Assembly: GCF_030272615.1 (NCBI RefSeq) | Contig: NC_081413.1 | Span: forward strand, 721,324,367 to 721,388,366 | DNA from: Cryptomeria japonica | Taxonomy: Eukaryota; Streptophyta; Pinopsida; Cupressales; Cupressaceae | DNA: 64,000 bases | Direction: 5' to 3' | In this document: positions 60,165 to 64,000 of the stretch, in pieces | Numbering within the stretch: the stretch's first letter is position 1 | Layout: every line of letters begins with the position of its first letter | Notes under the pieces: model-generated | What the model saw: the letters and a program-made list of their open reading frames with translations, nothing else | What the model was told of the DNA's origin: nothing | Database searches by the model: none | Program-made: the position numbers and the translations under genes

Positions 60165-62113
60165 GTATGCAACGCCCAAAATTTTAGTTTTCACAATCGA
60201 AGCAATACTGTAAGTTGTTTACAAATTTAGATATTTCTGTGAAATTATATATGGGACCGTTAGTAGTATGATCTAACTGAAAATTGATCTTTTTTGAGTT
60301 TAATGAGTTCGGCATGGACGAGCATTTTGTTGGACTTGTTTTTGGCAAAAGATTTTTTGCAAGTCTAGTTCACATTTCAAATTGCACTTACATTTTTATA
60401 AATTTAGGTCCGTTTATGAAACTATGAATGGATTATGAGGGTTATGACCAGTTGGCCTGACCGATCATTTTATTGGGATTTTATTTTCACTAAATACTAT
60501 ATTTCTTAAGATTAGCATTGCAACTCTCTGGTTTTATTGGAAGCTTCTCCAAACTATGTTAGCAGAAACGAAATAATCTTGGGCAGATGACTGGCTAAAT
60601 TAGTAAAAGAACTTTAGAGGAAGAGTAGAATTATACTAATGCCAACGAGTTACCAATTTAGATCAAAGGGACTCTTGAGAATACATCCAAGCAGGATAGA
60701 CACTTCTTAGGGAATAGACACTTCTTAGGGACAATTTATTCTCAACATAAACGCTAGCTCTAGACCAATAGCATAGCTAGAGGGAGCAGCCCAACTGAAC
60801 TGTTATCCTGTAACCATTCAGCATCTGTCATTATTAAATCTGTCTTTTGACTGTCACCCCGTGATCTCCATTTAGATGAGATTTTGCTCACTTGGCATTC
60901 CGTTGTAATGTTTCCCAGGTTTTCTGCTCTACGTATTGTATTTTATGTTTTTGCTGAAGAACCTGTGAAACTAAAAATATGTGATAACCAAGGTGGTTGT
61001 TATGTGTGAAAATTGAATGTTGATTATTAACTCTAACTGTGAACTTGGAAATGATATAAACTTAATAATTCTTGCATATTAAACTGTGGAAGATTTCTTT
61101 CACATAAACCTTCGAAACCCATTTTTGTGATTTATACTTTCATCAAAAAATTAGCTAGGAAACTACATATCATCAAAATTACTTGCTGTTCTAGCTTGAA
61201 CCATTCAAAAGCCCTTGGAAAGTAGTTAGAATGTGTATACAACTGGAAAAATGAGCTCAACATCATACAGAAGAACATCCTGAAGCTTTTATATCCTGGA
61301 AAACCTCCATTGATGGAAGAAAAAGATGTAGATATGAATAGAATGTCGACCTTGTCTCCATTATTTACAAAAACAAGTTCAAAGAGTGATTACAACTTCA
61401 ATACTCGTCCGTGCCCCTCTCAATTCTTCTTCATGTAATGGAAATAAGTTTTCCCACCTTGTTGAATGCGTACATACAATTCCAATTTTGCATACCTGTC
61501 TGTAGGCTTTCTAACGCTCTTTTATGCTTTAGGAAATTCATCCCGTGCACTGGAAGCTTCTCATATAAGATCAACCAGAGAGACTTTCTCATATAAAGTG
61601 CATACTTGATTCCCGCTATTTACTAAATTGATTGCAATTTGAGGTTTGTATCCATTCAGGACATAGAGCTCTCAGAAAAACTGAAATGTTAGGTTGTTTA
61701 GGGAATTTTAGACAACAGTTTCATCGACTCCATGCCTTAGGTTATGTTCTAGTTTGAGAAAAGAATTGAGAGAAATGATCCTCAAAAGTCATGTACAAAA
61801 TAACTTTATGCTATTAGTGTAATGCCCATAAAAACTTTACCCAAAGAATTATGGGCTATTAATTTTTTTTATAGCTCAATTTCAGTTTTTAACTGTTAAT
61901 ATTTTCCTTCTTTTTAATTTCCTCGAGCATATATTTTAATTGTAAACTTGACCTTACAGAATTCTGTTTATGGCACAAGAACTTCTAGTTTTTGCACTAA
62001 GGTAATAGATTATAGACACTCAAGTTCTACTTTTTGCACTAAGGTAATAGATTATAGACACTCAAGTTCTTCTTTTTGCACTAAGGTAATAGATTATAGA
62101 CACTCAAGTTCAG
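60165..62113 (+). other. GLR intron 1, proximal part
   Basis: AT-rich, without conserved GLR exon 2 sequence. 61984-62108 is a 42-base unit (TTTTTGCACTAAGGTAATAG...) repeated three times, just before the LTR. Confidence 0.55.
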
Positions 62114-63375
62114 TGTAACAACCCAGTAACAACCCACCTTAACTTTTTTTCTTGCAATATAAAAATAAATATGCAATGTCTTCAACACTTTTTTGATCAT
62201 CCAGATCCCAAAGTGGGCAAGGTGAGAGCATATGGTGCTTCCAACTGCACAGATATTCTAAATGAATGTAATTACAAAATGATTTGGCGGCAAGCCGACC
62301 AAAATATGCAAGTGATAGAGCTAGCCTAATTGACACCTCTTTGGTGGACTGTAAAATGACACAAAGATGACAAAGTCAATCTTATCAACACTTCTTCGGT
62401 AGACTGCATAAAATGACACAGACGACAGAGCCTATCTTATCAATACCTCTTCAGGGGACTGCATGAATGCAATGCAAGTCACTGGCAGAATGTCTAAGCT
62501 TGACTCAGACCAAAATGGTCGATAATGCTAGCTTGTTCAATGTCAAAACAGGTTGAATGATATTCTATGGTGATTGGAGGTAAAATGTCCAATGTTACCA
62601 AATGAAATGCATACAAAAATATGAGCCTCTGATTGTATTACCATCCGGGGTCTACAAGATATATATGAGATGCATAACAATATAGTAAACAAGTACACTG
62701 CTTAAACAAGCTGATATTATAATCTGATGATAAAATGAGATTGCTGTAACAACACAAATTAGCCTGAAAGATAAATAATGAGCATAGAATATCATTCCCA
62801 TAATAGCCAAACACATAACCAACTGAAATATACCACCTATAAATGATGTAAGGTGTTGATGTAGGTCTGATAACACTTTGATATTGCTGTCACATTGTCA
62901 AATCAGGTCTGATACACTTTGGAAACACGCCTCAAACAGTTGTAAGCAACACCCAAATGCACACAACTCCAAATGGGACTAAATACTACTAAAACCATAC
63001 TTTTTTCTCCTTATAATTGATTTACATCAGACCTATGAGACAAATTATACTGCTGAAGGTCTGATATAGATCATAATTCCTCAATCAAACCCTTTAAATA
63101 GTAATTCCATGCTCTCCAAAAAACGCCATCGATTTCCTCTAGAAGACTCCTCATTAGTGACTTAGGCAAATAATATAAGTTGTATTAATTATTAAATGAC
63201 CCCCAAGTATGGTTGCCTGGGAGAGATAACATTATAACTTAAAAATGGCCCCAACTTAAGTCATAATGAATAATTAAAATATTTATGCACAAAACTTGAG
63301 CTTTTTGGCCTTATTTTAATTATTCATTCATTCCTTATTAAATTTTGCCTTTAGCTCCAAATTGGGGACATTACA
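62114..63375 (-). repeat. LTR of a minus-strand retrotransposon in GLR intron 1
   Basis: Minus strand begins TGTAATGTCCCCAATTTGG (63375) and ends at TGTAACAACCC complement (62114); 1262 bp. A purine-rich AAGTGAGAAGAAT lies just outside 63375, so this is the 3' LTR and the element continues to the right. Candidate TSD TTCAG at 62109-62113; the partner is outside. Confidence 0.7.
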
Positions 63376-63435
63376 ATTCTTCTCACTTCGAGATTGCTTG
63401 CCCCAAGCAATCACAAGAACCAAAGCTGATTCAGA

Positions 63436-63996
63436 TCAGGAACACCAAGCAATACTTGGATCCCACAGATGTCTTGGTGCATCTACCACACATCTGCACT
63501 GCTCTAAGCTGTTGTAAACATAATAATGCCCAAAGCTATGAAGCACACTGCCATAATCCCATGCATTATTATTCAGCTGCAAATCAATAACATCACGTAT
63601 AGACCCTTCCCCGTGAAGAACATTGGTCATATATGATCCCACATAAGTATCCATATAGTCAGATGAATCTGAAACAGTAATGTCGTCATGCATACTGATT
63701 ACACCAAGGGCTGGTTCAAGAGATGAATCCACTGAAGTTGTAAAATGATGATGTAATTCTTTTGCTACCAAGAATTTTTCTGAGTGTATGCCTCTATTAA
63801 ATCCCATTGCTAAGCATGAAGTATCATCACTTGAAGTTATTATATCACTGCTAGCACCATATATCAAGGCTGCCAAATCATGAGTATAAGGAGATATGTT
63901 GCTGCTGCCATAGATGGGATAATCTGATTTATTCGCATGTCTCCCATTGGTATTTTCATTATCAAGGTAAGCTTGCATACACCCTGGCTGCCACAA
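63436..63996 (-). CDS. 3'-terminal ORF of the GLR-intron retrotransposon, unidentified
   Basis: An open frame of at least 186 codons on the minus strand, entering from the right and ending 60 bases before the PPT/LTR. Rich in Asp, Ser, His and Tyr (for example GVISMHDDITVSDSSD). No RT, RNase H, integrase or zinc motif is seen in this part. It could be a pol C-terminal extension or an extra ORF; a chance ORF of this length is less likely. Confidence 0.4.
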   Translation of the reverse strand: MWQPGCMQAYLDNENTNGRHANKSDYPIYGSSNISPYTHDLAALIYGASSDIITSSDDTSCLAMGFNRGIHSEKFLVAKELHHHFTTSVDSSLEPALGVISMHDDITVSDSSDYMDTYVGSYMTNVLHGEGSIRDVIDLQLNNNAWDYGSVLHSFGHYYVYNSLEQCRCVVDAPRHLWDPSIAWCS

Positions 63997-64000
63997 CTTG

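Noticed and set aside
60165-64000. GLR exon 2 in the window
   Set aside because: No reading with the expected GLR sequence after the first exon was seen on the plus strand.

Overview
The window reads as intergenic DNA of a large-genome seed plant, most likely a gymnosperm. This is an inference: it rests on dense nested LTR retrotransposons of plant-only lineages (Tat-like, Athila-like, copia), a plant mobile domain reading frame, GT-AG introns, and the first exon of a plant glutamate-receptor-like (GLR) gene whose intron is itself invaded by an LTR element. No rRNA, tRNA or bacterial-type feature was recognised. Almost everything left of about 58.5 kb is mobile DNA, and it can be ordered by target-site duplications (TSDs) read directly from the sequence.

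1-11.85 kb is the 3' part of a Tat-like Ty3 element (element 1, + strand): gag, protease, G-patch, RT, two RNase H domains, integrase, a conserved noncoding block, an antisense plant-mobile-domain ORF, PPT and 3' LTR. It sits inside an Athila-like element (element C, - strand, 11.85-16.66 kb: protease, gag, tRNA-Asp primer site, 2.2-kb LTR). Element C in turn lies against a decayed gene at 16.66-17.80 kb that is homologous to the accessory gene of the DNA transposon described below. 18.07-23.2 kb is a very long array of short direct and inverted repeats, a purine tract and more inverted repeats.

23.95-57.06 kb is a decayed copia pol (element D, - strand) split by several insertions: a ~526-bp putative solo LTR, a 781-bp solo LTR (TSD ATTGT), and element B (26519-56930, TSD ATTAT). 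Element B is a gag-only, pol-less relative of element 1. Element B carries a copia element (E, 34373-40493) in its interior and element A (- strand, TSD AAATC, 41025-56411) in its 3' LTR. Element A is an internally deleted relative of element 1. In its 5' LTR sits the most interesting object, a 10.8-kb DNA transposon (45316-56128, TSD GTGT, matching TIRs).

That transposon has two genes. On the minus strand is a 938-codon DDE/D-type transposase with one intron and two nonsense codons; it resembles the Sola-type groups, but the superfamily is uncertain. On the plus strand is a ten-exon accessory gene of unknown function with small phase-0 exons. Clusters of a GCGTACGCGC-like motif lie near both ends. 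A diverged left end of a related element starts at 57064. The accessory-gene homologue at 17 kb, next to a different repeat array, suggests a family of large two-gene transposons with family-specific subterminal repeats.

57.5-58.5 kb holds microsatellites, a tandem duplication and a LINE RT scrap. 59.2-60.16 kb holds a GLR promoter region, a spliced upstream ORF and GLR exon 1. The rest is GLR intron 1 with an LTR (62114-63375) and part of the interior of another minus-strand retrotransposon.
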